64,000 bases of DNA from Rostratula benghalensis (GCA_013399305.1 VXAI01000028.1:5471086-5535085), one strand, 5' to 3'. Shown: positions 1 to 13,349, counted from the first letter of the stretch. A program made the numbers and translations. The notes: generated by a model not told the origin, from the sequence alone.

Positions 1-1683
1 CCCTTGAACTACAAACCCCTCAGAGAGATGGTGCTTCATTGCTTGGCATCCCTCTGTGCATGTGGAAAGTCCCACAGACAGTACAGCCCCCAGTACCTGC
101 CTTGCTCTCCTCGCCACTCAGCCTGCCACCTCATCCACCCCATTACAGTCTTTGCCACTGCTTTCCACTCCCATCACTCCCTCCTGGGATTTCATTTGAG
201 ATTCATTTTTTCATAAAACAGTCCAGGAACAGAACAGTTAGACATATGAAAAAAAATCCTCAGTGGTTCCCTAATATCTCCATCACAAGTCTCGTCACAT
301 TCTTTTTAATTTGTTTCTGTGCAAGTAATTTTCAGCAGTGCTATTGGAAAGTCCGTGCTGGATTTCAGTATGTTCTGACAATCAGCTGCAAAATTGTCTT
401 ACATTCTGTCTTTCTCAATATACTTTTCTCTATCAGGAAAGATTTGGCATTTTTGTTTCACTCCAACTCCTTCCCTGTCACCCAGGGCCATACTTAAATA
501 GGTTGGCAGATCTGTTAGGGCTAATCCTTCATAAGTAATATAAACCTGGAAGTTTGTGAGGAAAGAGATAGTCAGTTAGAGTGTAAAAAATGACACGTTT
601 TTACCTCTGTATGGACACAGAGTACCTATTTCATTCAAACATACTTTAAAATGTTCCCATCAAAGAACCAGCCTGTCTCACTTGAGTTAGAAAAGCAAAA
701 CACCAGAAACGTATACAAGCATTTGGAAACAGTGCGCTGCACTGGAAAGTCTGGGACCATCCTAGCTATGTTTTTTGTCTACAGTGCCTATATACATGAT
801 TAGAAAATTACTCATCTTATGAAGTCTGATTTTATTAGGTCTGATAGGCCTTCATAGACCTTTTTACTTCTCTCCTGATTTCCTTAAAGCTGGATTTTTA
901 TGGAAGTTATTTCTGCCCTGTTCTTCCACCCTGCCCTTCCACTGACTGCTTTAAAACAACTCAAGCATTTCTAGCACATGTGGCTTTCCGCAGCTCAGCT
1001 ATGGTCCTTGAAATAGTGATTGCTTTACCAGATCAGTTTTCTTGGAAACACTTCCAAACAGTGATCTAATAAACCTGATATGTTAAAATACTTAAGCATT
1101 CAACAAGTGTTTGGCGAGACAGAAGGATGTTCTTGGAGTTAATATCCAAAGAATATAGAACACGTAGCGTCTTACTGTGCTCACAGTGCTGTAACTCATT
1201 TTATATTTGGCTGCCTGTAGAATTTTTTTTCCCCCCAGTCATGTTTTTTTCCCCTGGTCTGTGATCTTAATTCCTGAGGTGCAAGCATGTACATTGGGCA
1301 GGCCAATGTTCCGAAGTGGCTTTCTCCGGTTCTGTGCTCCCGGTGCTTGTTGGGCCAGTGAGCATTTGTACTCATGCGTTTACTTGAACTGGACGCTTAG
1401 CTGATGGACTCTGTCATCACCTGATAGATTTCTGCAGACTTGGGGGATTTGGGGAGGCTGAAACAACCCTGGTTGGAGGGTTCAGCAAACCTAAGCTTAG
1501 TTTTTCCTCCTCCCTTCCTGAAATGAACAGATTGTTTCCAAAGAGACTGATAGAAAGGAGGCAAAGATCTTAACAAGACAGGAAGTAATTTCATTGAGAG
1601 ATGATTTTTCTAGGAACACGTGGAGGCCTAAGGAAGACCGAGGGTCTTGGAAAGGACTGTTTCTATATCTTTTTCTTCCTGGA

Positions 1684-1713
1684 TTTTTTTTTTTTTTTTT
1701 GGTGTGTGTGTGT
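1684..1713. repeat. poly-T tract followed by (GT)n
   Basis: Seventeen Ts (1684-1700) run into a short GT dinucleotide repeat (about 1702-1713). This is a compound simple repeat and likely length-polymorphic. Confidence 0.9.
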
Positions 1714-2294
1714 ACTGTCCTGGTTTGGGTGGAGCAGAGTCAACTTTCTGTTCAGTGAGAGAGAGGTTCTTACTTACACTTGTTGCCCTGGCAGCCAGAG
1801 TCAGTTGACCTGGTTGTTTACCCCATGGAGGGTTTGCACCTGTGGGGAGGAGTGGACAGGTCAGGTGGCCCACACTGACCATCTCATCTGCCATGCTCAG
1901 TATAAAAGCTGAGTGATGAAAGAGGAAAGGTTGGGTTGGCTCTTCTTTGATGGCTGACATATGAGGTGGACTTTGTTGGTTTGTCTACTTTTGATAACCC
2001 CATCAGTGAGTTCTGGAATCCGGTTCCTATTTGTTACTGAGGCCAGCCTGGAACTTGTCTGGTGCCTGGCAGTGGCATCTTCCTGAGAACTTGATACAGT
2101 TTTGTATATGTATTTATATATAATGTATTGATTTCATTATTTCCTTTTAATCTTATTAATAATGTTTCATTGAAGTGGTTTAGGTGTTTTTTTTCCTAAA
2201 CTCCTAACTCTGTCTGTTCTCTTCCTCTCCTTGGGGGAGAGTGTCTTGTCTTTGGCCAGCCTGGCCTAAACCATACACTGTATGTACACATTTT

Positions 2295-2334
2295 TATATA
2301 TATATATGTATACACACATACACACACATATATC
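2295..2334. repeat. (TA)n/(CA)n compound microsatellite
   Basis: A TATATATA run passes into TATACACACATACACACACATATAT. This is an imperfect alternating purine-pyrimidine tract of about 40 bp, typical of vertebrate intronic microsatellites. Confidence 0.9.
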
Positions 2335-5011
2335 TAAAAAAATATCTCTTGAAAAAAGTTTTCCTGTCCCTGCTGTAGTGGCTGAGGAGTTGGCCTATTG
2401 CCTTAGAAAGCCTCAAATTTTCTTTTCTTTGCCCTGATCTCCTTTTTTTGTTCCAATGAAAAATGCTTGGCCTCTTCTAGTACTCATCTCTGATTTGAAG
2501 AAAAGGGACGGTCAGTCATGGTGAGCCTGATATGTAGGGGATGCAGCTGTTTCTCCTGCTTCTTACCTGTTGCTTTCTTCTATTAAGGATTCTTGCTTTG
2601 CTGGTGAGTTCTTGTGTCCCACTGTTCTGCCACCTCTGATGTCTGATGAGGATTTTAAATTATTTTTCAAATTGCTGTAGCTGCAGGTGGCTCTAATTAT
2701 TGACTGTAGGGCTGCTCTTCTCTCTTGATATCGACACGGAATGGTGAAAGACCAACCCTGCCAACCCTGCCCTGAAGAGCTCACTGTGTAAGTGAAGGAC
2801 AAGAGAAAACAAGCAGATGTAGAAGGCAGGCCTGGGAAGCCCAGCACAATGAAGAGGTGGTCATGAATTTGGGGTTATGTGATAGTCAAAGCACAACAGC
2901 TGCTAAGGTAGTGTCAAGGAATTCTTCGTGCCAGCACCTGGAAGCAGCCAGCTTGTTGGAGCAGGCTACTGTAGGTCTTATTTGTATGCAATCCATATCC
3001 AAGGAAGGGAGCTTAATAATAGTAAGAATCACATGAATCTTGTATATAACAGTTATTGTGAGAAAGGATGGAAAAATGTTTTCTCTGGGTCTGCCAAGTC
3101 CTGGAGCAACGTGCCACGTGAGGGTGGGGAATGGCAAGAATAACTGGTGCTGTGGTGAGGGGATTTATCTGTACTTCATGTGAGCTTCAGGTACATGTTA
3201 GACATACATCATATCCATCATCATTAAGAACATCACAGAAATTGCACATATTCCGTTTGCATAAATCAAAGCAGCCTTTGCACTGTAAACAGCAGATTTT
3301 GGAAGCAGAGTAAAAGAATAAAAGACATCAAACGTTTGATGACTTTAATTTCTTATATCTAGGTATGGTCCTCAATTGTGTTCGGACCAAAAATTAATGT
3401 AATACTTTTAGCTGGCACACAGTGTTCTGTTTAAGAATGTTTTATTCAATCTATAATCTATAACCCTTTTTCCAGTATCCTTGGGATTTTGCAGTGTACT
3501 CAATTTTCGGATACAGGGTTTTTTTTAGTATAGTAGATTGAACTGAAGTTTTGGAGTTTGAAAACACTGTTGATTTAGATTGCTTAAAGGTGTTCTTTTC
3601 CGCTCTCCAGTATTCATCTGTGTTAGCACTCTGCTGGTAATACATATCTGACTTAAAATTTCATAATAAGATCAAGGGGGCAGTAGAGGTTCAAGCTGAC
3701 TTGATTTCTTTCCAGAAAAATACACAAGATGGTGAATTAGAAGCCCAGACAAATAATTAATTATTGACTTTAAAATTAGAAAGGAAGAGACAAGCTGCAT
3801 AAAAATAATTAAGTTCTGCCTTCAAAGAATACTATTTATCCACACATAAAAGAGTGGTGACCTGTGTTTATCATGAAAAAACGACAATGGCAATTAATGT
3901 TTTCTACAAAGCTTTAGTGCTGAGTTACAGAAAAAGGTGTAAGTGGAATATTACAGAACACAAACCCAAAATGGATTTAAATTAACAATAAATTGTCATT
4001 ATCAATTAGCACTTCCTATCGTGTTCAAAATCTACTCTATTAAGTGTGGATTTAAAAAAAAAAATATTTCCCTTCTCATTCCCTACTCCTGAAGAAATTA
4101 AATAACTTTGACAATTTAGACACCGGTAGAGAAAACAACCTGGATGATTAATCTGTTTAGTTCTCTGCCTGACATTTACACAGCTAATTGTGTAGTGATG
4201 ATGCTTCTTTAATAGATCGGAATATTAATGGCAGATTTGGTTAAAGTTGAAAGTTGTTTGTTTAGGAATATCACTGGAGAAATAAGAATGCTTCATCAAC
4301 TTCAGATTTTCATCACAGGTTTTATGACATATCATGGAACTTAAGTGCTTTTATGACTTGTAAAAAAAATGCTTCAATATTTGACATTCTGTGCTTCAAG
4401 GAATCCTGACTGGCAGTTGATTAGCCTTTTGCTCAAGTCATTATCTTCTTTAGTGAAATTAGTTGGCTAGAAAATTACATTGTAATTCATCAAGGGGAGA
4501 GTAACATTTCAAAAGCTCTTGAGAGTATGATCCTTTTTATTTAGTATACAATATAAATTATTTTCCTAGCACGCCCTTCTAAAATGTACTATTCATCATA
4601 TTATAGCAGTTTGTATTAAATTATTGTATTTGTTTTCATTTCGGTCTTTCATTGAAACTAGGTGATACCTGCCTTTAAATTAGCTCATAAGTAATATTGA
4701 AGTATGTGTGTACAAGAAAGAGTTTGGCCTTGAATCAGAAAAGCTCTGAAACATGCATTTAAAAAATAACCCAAATGCGTGGAAAACTCTTCTCTTATAT
4801 AATGCAGTGCTAGTCAGGTATTTCTCATTCAATAAGAAAACTTTGTGCAAAGTGCTCATAAATAATGCACAAATGTTATGGAAAGGTGAGGAAAATATAT
4901 TTGTGGAAAGACCACCAGTTTTATAAAGTCTGTATTATACTGGAAAAAATAAGACAATTTTTAGGATAAATATTCCTCGTTACCTAAGCAGAAAACGTGG
5001 TGTCTGAAACA

Positions 5012-5029
5012 CATTGCTAATTAGCAATG
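5012..5029. repeat. 18-bp perfect palindrome with TAATTA core
   Basis: The sequence CATTGCTAATTAGCAATG equals its own reverse complement over 18 bp. The centre is TAATTA, the core recognised by many homeodomain proteins as a pair of inverted TAAT half-sites. The symmetry is seen directly. A binding role is an inference only. Confidence 0.85.
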
Positions 5030-5324
5030 GGTGGGGGGTGAGCCTGGTGGAGGTCATCTGCTAGAAGCAGTGGGTAAGATTTTCTTTGCCTTGGCTTTAG
5101 GGAGTTGACTTGTTTTCTTCTAGATGCTTTTCTGCTCTCCAGGTGACTGCAAGAGCTTGCCATGCAGATACCTCTGATGTGAAATAAACCAGAGAAATAC
5201 AAGGAGCTGATAAGAACAGCGCTTTTCGGAAAAAGTGGGTTTCTAAACAGTTCCCTTCCAGACACCTGAAATGGCCCATGCAGATTGACCAGGGCTGGTG
5301 TCTAGAGATTGTTCTGCCCAGAAT

Positions 5325-5395
5325 GAGGAGCTGGACTACAAGACCTCCAGAGGTTTCTTCTCACTGATATTTGTGAATTCTCTCTGGCATATTTT
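5325..5395 (+). mobile_element. Old CR1 LINE 3'-end fragment (degraded)
   Basis: The words GAGCTGGACTACAAGACCTC and CAGAGGTTTCTTCTCACTGA, then a GTGAATTCTCT-like end, follow the layout of the CR1 3' tail (a 'ggactagatgacctccagaggtcccttccaacc...gattctgtgattct' type end). Identity is moderate and the terminal octamer repeat is eroded, so it is an old copy. The match is to the remembered family consensus. Confidence 0.5.
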
Positions 5396-5694
5396 GGTTT
5401 GATTCTCTTCTTACTCTCGGGTTGTGGAGTTAAAACCAGATTTCTGCAGTGCTGCGTCACACAGTGGAGATCATTCTCTTTTCCTTTTAGTAATCCCCCT
5501 TCAATCTCCAGCCATGGCTTAAGGTCACCTTAGGCACAAAGAGATGCTTTTTGACACACTGAGTGTCACCAACTTAATTAACTTCAGATTGTGATGTAAT
5601 TAACAAGGTGCTTTTTTGGTGATGTTTTCCTCTTTTCATAGCATGTGTGTTTTTAAATATTTTAAAGCAGCATCTTGATGTTAGCTTCTAGATG

Positions 5695-5714
5695 AATTAA
5701 ATATATATTTAATT
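5695..5714. repeat. 20-bp perfect AT palindrome
   Basis: AATTAAATATATATTTAATT is a perfect 20-bp self-complementary stretch made only of A and T. It could extrude as a cruciform or serve as an easily unwound site, but no function is shown by the sequence. Confidence 0.85.
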
Positions 5715-6865
5715 GGAATGCAACCACATGTACCACATAAAATTAGCTACTGTGCAGTGATTATCCAGTGGAAGTTAATTCCTAGCTTGCTGGTAATCTT
5801 TTCCTACACAGAAAGACTAAAAACATTTTGTCATTGCATTTAGTGTTCCTCCTGTGAGATGAATGTCTGGAAAACACAAGTCAGATGAAATAAGAACATT
5901 CTTTGTACATGATTTAATACCAGTTAACTCACTGGACATGCTCAAGACCTTAATTAAAATGATGGTTTTGTATGTAGCTTTGTTCCAGTATTGACAGATT
6001 GAATCACCTCGCCATTGGAAATAATGGCAATCTCTCCTAACTTCTCTGTGTTTCTTCTCTGTGCTAGAATAGGCTTGTTCTTGTTTCATGCCTTTCCATC
6101 TTCACTGCGCCATTATCTATTGCTCCTGTTATGCTGCTGTTGCCCAGTATCTGATAGAAGACTCGTAAAAATCACTGGGGCAGAAACAAGTCAATCTAAA
6201 TTGTACTTACTGTACACGGTCTGAAAAAAGAGTTTCACAAAGTTACAGCCCTAGTTTGAAAGTTAGAATTTTATGCATTTTGTGTTGCATGTTATAAAAC
6301 ATGCTTTGCTGCTTTAATTATTGTTGTTATAATAATAAAAAACCATTTTTTTCCTACTGTAAAAAACTTAAATTCCTAGATCATTAATAAAACATACCTA
6401 CATTATACTCTCACTACAAAATATTTGTCAGAAGCACTAATTAAAATTAATTAATACTTCTGGTATAGGAGTAATTGTCCCCTGAAGGTATCGAGCACTG
6501 TGCTGGAAGATGTTTTTTAGGAGCTTCCAACAAAGTAAACAAAACAAATTTATTTAAAAGGAAGTCTGCTTTGAAATTGGACCCGTATTATTGCAGTTTA
6601 CCTCTTGAGCTTATTGATCGCTTATTGTCTTAGCAAAAGGAGCTCTGCAGCCTCTCCAGGAAACGTTACCAGCTACAAGCTGTCCCTCTTGGCTGTCATG
6701 CTCTGACCACGCCACGAAGTATCACTCCTCATGCATAAAATATAGGACAGAGCAATGGGTCATGTCTGTTCCACCCACCCCCCAGATGTTCTATTATGAT
6801 ATGCTTATCAGGAGTAATGTCACAGCCTTTAATTATTTACAAAAGTCATAGTAGCAGCTAGCATA

Positions 6866-6880
6866 ATGATGATGATGATA
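6866..6880. repeat. short (GAT)n repeat
   Basis: About five GAT units in a row within AT-rich sequence; a minor trinucleotide microsatellite. Confidence 0.8.
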
Positions 6881-9800
6881 CTTCATGTATCTATAGTTCT
6901 TCTATCTGAGGAATGTAAAGTACTTTACAAACATTAGTTAAGCAAGTGTTATCTTTCCATCACTACTACTAAGTGGCCCTACTGGAATAAACAGGCTGCT
7001 ATTAACTGAAGTCTCTCCCCTCTCCATTCATATTTAACATGCTGCTGAAATAATTGACATATTTACTGTGTGCTCTTATTTCCTTATTTTCCCTGCTCTT
7101 TACTCCTTTAGGGCTAGTTTTGGAGGGGGAACTTAATTTTTAAAGAATATTTATTCTCTAAATGCAAAACTAGGGGAAAAAAAAAACTTAATAGGAGGGT
7201 TGTTTTATAAATAGTCAAAGAACTTGCAAGACTTCAGTCTCCAAAGTCAGGCTCTCTAAGGCCCTGTCTCAGTGCGTGTTGCAGAGTAGCTGGAGAATAT
7301 GGTGCTTTCTTGAATGTTTGTAGAGTTGCCAGAGCACCTTTTAGACAGAGGGAGAAATACAATTTTAAAAAATTGTTTGGCAGTAGTGATAGGCTAATGT
7401 GCATGGTTCTAAAGCCTCTTGGCAATAAAGTCTAACTCTTCTGTCTAGGAAAAATACAAAAGTTGCCGACAGCTTTTATCTAACCTGACAGGGTGCCATA
7501 AAATGCGGTACTCGCAGCTCAGGAGGTGCTATCTTTCCAAACACTGCCAAAATGTCTTGGTGTGCCACAACACAGTGCTGCTTTATTAAACTCTCTAAAC
7601 AAGAAAGTGGGATGGGATTTGCACATTTCCTGTCTCATTATCCAGAAGTACCTCTCTTGCCTTTCTTTGGGAAAACCATATTCTGTCTTGTAGGGTATTT
7701 GCTTTATGGTCTGAGACCTCGTATCACTCATTTGCGTCAAAGGTGTGACAGAGCAGAACAAACAGAAAGGGTTTTCTCTTTGGCTTTGCTGACTTTTGAT
7801 GATGGGCATTTTGTAAACTTCGGTGTTGATAGGTCAAGAAGGCATCCAAAGGGTAAGGGATATCTTATAGCTACGAGGAGATATGCTTTTCTCAAAGCAC
7901 AAAAACAGTGCTGATTCTTTCACAGTATATTTCTAATTTATCTCCCTGGCAAATGTCAGAGTAACACCATAATACTGTGTTTGAAAAGCCGGAAGGGTGG
8001 GACATCATCGAGATTGTAACTTCAATTATTTTCACCATTGCCTGTCTCTCAGGTTTCTGTAGCGTTTCTGAGTCTTCTGACTTGAAGGAAGCGTATTTGT
8101 AACGATCCAGCTTTCTGTTAAGTTCCCAGCCTTTAATGTGGTCATTGTGCTTGACAAAGAATACTTATTTTATCATGTAACAAAAAAAAAAAAATGTACA
8201 AAGGAAAGTTTATTTCTTCAGCTTGGTAAAATTGACTAGAAGTATAACAGAAGCTCTGAGGCATAAGGAAAAGAAATCAAATTTCATGTTTTCTAATCTT
8301 GCACACATTAAATTCCTTTTCCAATGCTTTTTAAGCTGTACTATGTTAGGTCAGCTATGTTCTTTGCCTTTTCTGGGGAATCTCTGCCTATGCTCTTGAG
8401 TGTAATATCTGCACTTTTTTTTTTAGCTTTCTTTTTCAGTATTATAAAAAAATTACATTTATGCTCTTGGGAACTGTTAATGGTTTTGATTCACCAGAGC
8501 ACTCTTTGTATGAACAGATAACATTTACCATTTGCTTAATAACTGTCAACTTATGTGCTAATGTTGAATAATCAACAGTGAGATAGTGACAACAGATTCA
8601 GTTACTCAACATTCACATTGGACTGTTTGTAATCTTTTAAGAAAGACTATACAACTGTATATGTGAGAATGACATTGGCAGCCCAGGTATTTAGGAAGAA
8701 TTAGTTTGTGTGTTTTGACAAAACCTTAATTGTTGTTTTCCCATACTTGTGCCAAGGACAAGTACGTGCTGCAGGTAGCACAGTGCTTTTGTGCATTCAC
8801 CCAAGTGTCTCAGTGTTCAGGAGGGAATGCTCACAAAATCCTCGTTTTTGAAGAGACCTTTCAGGTATCCACATTTACCCTCTGCGCTGTACCATGTGAT
8901 ATTGACTCCAGTTTGTGGGCTTTTGAAAATATATGCTTTATTTTGTATGTTGTGAGTACATTTCTGCTTTACTTCGGAGCAGGTTGTGTTTTGATGTGTA
9001 GTGAAGCGGTACCTAAACCAGTGTAACTAAATGAAGCACAAGAATTGCGGAAACAGTAAGTACAGCAATCACACCTACCGCAGCAGAAATGGGAGCAGAG
9101 CCATGAATACCTAATTGACTGTGGTGATAACTCTGGCCTGTACAGAAATTATTTTGGAGTGTTTTCTAGCTATGTATCAGTTTTAACTCTTTCACAAAGC
9201 TCAAGACCAGCATTTGTTTAGCAAGTGCCATTAAAGGAGTGGTGACAACCTGGGTGAAGTTTTCATCCAAGTAGAGGGTTCTTATATTGCAAAAGTTGCT
9301 CTCCTTGTCTGCTGTATCATAGGAACAGTTTATTTTGTCCTTGAGATTAATTTAGCAGTGTGTCGATGGAAATGAGAATAGTGACATTGACTGTTGGGTG
9401 TTCTGGCTTAACCTAGTATTTATACTCTACAAAAAACTTTATATATGACTCTACTCTTCTTCCTTCCAACTGCTGCACTCCCTCTGACTTTTTTGCTCTT
9501 TTGTTGTTGGGTTTGAAGGGATCAGTCCCTGGGTAATATAATTTTACTATTAAAGTACTTCTACATCAGTTTAAGTTTAAACATACCCTGAGATCATTAA
9601 GTAGAGAGAGGTTTTAGGAGGAAGGAAGGGGATTTTTTTGAGCTAGTCTGCAATGATTTTTAATTTCTCACAGGATTCTTTAGGTCCCCATGGGCAAGGT
9701 GACTATCTGGAGCCCTGTAGACAAGCGGGCCGGTTGGAATCCTGAATCACAAAAGCCTATTATAATGAGAAGATTATGTCAAAATTTGGACTACATTAAT

Positions 9801-10193
9801 TGTGCAGTTTCCGAAAAATGTTTTATTTTTCTGAGAAATGCTGCTAAAATGCGGCTCTGTGTTTGCAGGGGAGAAGTATACCTCCTGATCTGTAGGAATT
9901 AAAACTTAATTAGGCCAGTTTTCTCCAGGACCCTAATAATTGGGTTCTCCTTTAAAATCTGCAGGTTTATGAATAATAGAAGGGAAAGATTGAACATGGC
10001 TATCTAAAATTTTTTTCTTTTCATTTTTTATTCTGTGCTTTCCTGGGGTATCTATTTGAAGTATCAACAGAACATTATTCATTTCACAATGATTAACTCT
10101 ATGTCGTCCAAACAAAGTGAAGATGCTGTCTCATAGAGCTATTTTGTTGCTTTCAAGTAGGCTTGCAACACTAACTTGTCTCATATTTGATAG

Positions 10194-10254
10194 GGAATCT
10201 GCTGAACATGAGAAAACGTCCAGACTGAATGACTTCTCGGTCAATCTTCCACCA
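10194..10254 (+). other. Exon-like segment (unproven), 61 nt
   Basis: The segment lies between an AG (…catatttgatag) and a consensus donor GTAAGT at 10255. One frame is open and reads ESAEHEKTSRLNDFSVNLPP, which looks more protein-like than the surrounding frames. The upstream tract is not strongly pyrimidine-rich, and the residues do not match the known MACROD2 N-terminal half as I remember it. It may be a rarely used or lineage-specific exon, part of a non-coding transcript, or chance. Confidence 0.2.
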
Positions 10255-12240
10255 GTAAGTGCTAGAGGTGGAAGTTCAAAACCTGGCGTTCACTGAGTCA
10301 TCTTGTCAGTCACGTCCATGCTCTTTGCTGTATTTCATAAATGTTGTGACCACAGGTGCACACGCTTCACTTACTCATTCACAGATGGGCAGATTGTTGT
10401 AGTGAAACCTGGGGCTCCTTGAAGGCCAAGATGGTTTTGTCAGAGATTTCTTGTCCAACTGGAAAGGAAATATGTGATAGTATCCCTTTGTGCTTTTGGT
10501 TCTGTATGAGCAGTCTCCAGATTTTGAAACATTCTTATTCTGGTTGCCTTGTGCTGTCTCTTGCCTGATATTAATGTTAGTTAACCGACTGGTCAATTGC
10601 AAATGTGTTTGACAGAGGGTTGGAAGTTTCAAAACAAGCAGGTTTCTGCATTTTTCTGAAAACTGACGTCCAGAGAGAAGCTGAAGTTTAAGGGGGTGAA
10701 ATCCAGGGATACTCAACCATTATAAATTTTGTTGCCATTGTGTTCCTGGCCAGTATTTCACATTCAGTATAGTACATGTGGGTTTTACCCTGCTGGCAAA
10801 CCAAAAATGTCCAGGTTGGAGGTCTGGAAGAAATGAGACCAGACTAAATGAAGGAAGAGCAGAGACATGGGGCTTCCTAGAGATATAGAGAGGTTCTGGA
10901 AGGTGTTTAAAATGTTATATTTCACTTTACCCTCAGTTTTCCTCTGTGTGTTCCTGATTGGTGTCTGTCTCCTTTGTGAAGTACATAAAATCCTCTAATA
11001 AAACAGCTGTGTAAAGCCTTTAGGAGTTGTTTTGATGTGATAAGTCTTGCATTCAAATTATGTCTGGTCTGTAAAACATTGCTCAATGAGATTTTTATTC
11101 AAAACAAATACTCTTGTAATATCTGTATCTGTGCTGACATGTACATAAGGCATTAATGGAGAAGAAACAATATATTAGTATGTGACAAAAAAAGTTCTAT
11201 TTTAAATAAAACAGTCATGTAGGAAGTGTAGTTCAATAGAGAAAACTGCCTATGAGAAGGTAGTGAATGTCACTCTCACCCTTTTATGACAGTTGAATCA
11301 GTAATGAACCATATCCCACTGGATTTTATACAATAATATTTTTAAAATGGTTTTGTTGGGTTGTTTATGTAAGTGCTTTCAATGGGCAAATAGATTTGTT
11401 GAGGCAAAACAATACTACAACTCCAAGCATTGCATGCCAGTGTGAACTAATTAAAATCATATTGTGCAATAGGTCAATAGATCAGGAAGTTGGTTGTCTA
11501 ATTAGAAGAGGTAGTTTTAAAAAAAACTTGTTCTTCTTGAAAAGGAAGAGCAAAATTAAGAAAAATAATCTAGGGAATCGGAGCCCCAGTTCTCTGCTGA
11601 AAGCTGTGTTAAAAGTCAGCCCTTTCTGTTGTGAGTCACACTGTGGTACCTATGGAGAGATTTGAGGCTTGGGATTGTCCCTCATTAAGGATCTTTGCGC
11701 TCATCCCCTGCCTGCAGTGCCTGCCCATGTTATGCATACCTCAGCCTGCAGATAACAAATAATAGTCTGCCCTCCACAAATGGAGGTCTGACGGGAGTAT
11801 TCAGATCTGGTTTGTATTTGCTGTCAGCTTAGGCCTTTCATCCTCCTTAATACTTTAGCTGCACCTATTTTTTGTGGGTTTTGCTATCGCCACAAATAGG
11901 TGCCTGGCCAAACTGAATAGGTGTCATCTTGGGACTGTTTTCGAGTGAGCCTTTTGTGCCAATTATTGTTTAGCTTTCATTCTTCCATCTTAATAATTGA
12001 AAAACACTTATTTTCAATAACATGTAGGTGTTGGGTGTTGGTTTACCCTGGAGCATAAACATAATTATTAAAAATAATAACAATAAAAGCTTTTAGATGG
12101 TAATACAGCTTCTCAACATTTTCTGTAGATTTTCCTTGCTTCAGAAGCATAAAAGGATGGATCTGTCTCAACCATTTCAACCACGCTTTTCTTTTGTATA
12201 GGAAAGTTAGCGGGGCTGGGGGATGGGTCTGCATAAACTC

Positions 12241-12280
12241 CAGGGTCCAGTCCAGCCTAAGTTATTCTCTGATTCTATGA
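12241..12280 (+). mobile_element. Possible short CR1 LINE 3'-tail remnant
   Basis: CAGTCCAGCCTAAGTTATTC followed by TCTGATTCTATGAT resembles the last bases of CR1 (…'ccaacctaaattattctatgattctatga'). Only about 40 bp are recognisable and the body of the element is not evident, so the call is tentative. Confidence 0.45.
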
Positions 12281-13349
12281 TAGGATACATGCTGAAAATA
12301 AAATGTATTAATACTTTTAAAGCTAGTAAATCTAAGATACCCATTTATTGGAATGAATAGCATCATCTTTCCGTAGAAGCGTGACAAGCTCGTCTTGACA
12401 ATGTGATGCAGGTAGTACTGAAACACGTGAAATATTTATGGTGTGGGATTGTAAGTTAACCATAGGTCCACCAACATATCACATGTTTTGCTTATTCAGT
12501 TTGAACTGTGTATTTCACAAGTACTTAGCTGTGTAAAATTCTATGTGTAGTATTGTGAAGACAGGAAGGATTACTTTTCTCAATCATCTTCCCATCAGAA
12601 GTTACTCGAACTCTGGCAATAGATTATTTGTGTAAGTCATCTCGATGCTCTGAAAGAGGTTCTCCATCATTCCTTCAGTTTTGTTGCTTCCTGATGCTTC
12701 ATCCTTAACATCACCACTGCAAGCAGAACATATTAGTCATTCTAAGACAAGGCTTGTTTATGCTCGTACCCTAGGGTGACTGCTGAATGTTTTTGTTCTG
12801 CCATTGCTCAGTTGTTTGTTAGTGCCTGTTTACAACTAAAACCTTAAGGGATGAATATCCTTTCGTGCTGATTTCTGTGTGTGCCTGGTGCAGTTTGGGT
12901 TTGATGTGAACTGTTACTTTGATCTTTTGAACTTCAATTCATGCAAGTTGTTGGGACTCAGTAACAAATCTGCGGTCTTCTTACAATGCAGAAATTTCTT
13001 GCACTTGGGTGTGAGAATGGGAGCTGTTCCCCTTTTGTTTGCTAGTACACTAACTCAGGCATTGCTAAAAATCCTGAAAAATTCAAATAAATTTCAACTA
13101 AATACTTAAACGGTGTATTTACCTTGTTGTTTATAGCTGGGGCCTAGATTGTGCTTTTGAAAGCAATCCCCTGACTCTCCTCACAACTTTGGTATTTACC
13201 ATCACGAAGCGTCTCGGAGCATATGATAGGTTTTCTTTGGGTAAAACTAGACTGGAGGATGTGTCCCTAATGCATTCCATCAGAAAACTGATATTCAGTC
13301 CACAGACCAGACAAGAACTAACCCAAAATAGAAATAAATAAAACAAAAT

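Larger units (their letters stand above)
1..5324 (+). other. MACROD2 upstream intron, segment 1: no gene seen
   Basis: This is AT-rich non-coding sequence. It contains a T17 tract followed by a short GT repeat (1684-1713), a TA/CA-rich simple repeat (2295-2334), and an 18-bp perfect palindrome (5012-5029). Open frames here are up to 152 codons (39-497, plus strand), but they have no recognisable domain and a low-complexity, Phe/Ser/Pro-rich make-up. No exon of MACROD2 was recognised. Assignment to the MACROD2 intron is inferred from the downstream exon on the same strand. Confidence 0.6.
5396..12240 (+). other. MACROD2 upstream intron, segment 2: no gene seen
   Basis: AT-rich non-coding sequence. 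It holds a 20-bp AT palindrome (5695-5714), a short GAT repeat (6866-6880), an A13 tract (8182-8194), one exon-like segment (10194-10254), and a region at 7519-7914 with long open frames on both strands. The plus-strand frame at 7552-7914 (120 codons) resembles no family I know. Nothing here can be called a gene. Confidence 0.6.

Noticed and set aside
39..497. 152-codon plus frame at the left end
   Set aside because: Composition is Ser/Pro/Phe-rich and featureless. No match to MACROD2 or another family and no splice context.
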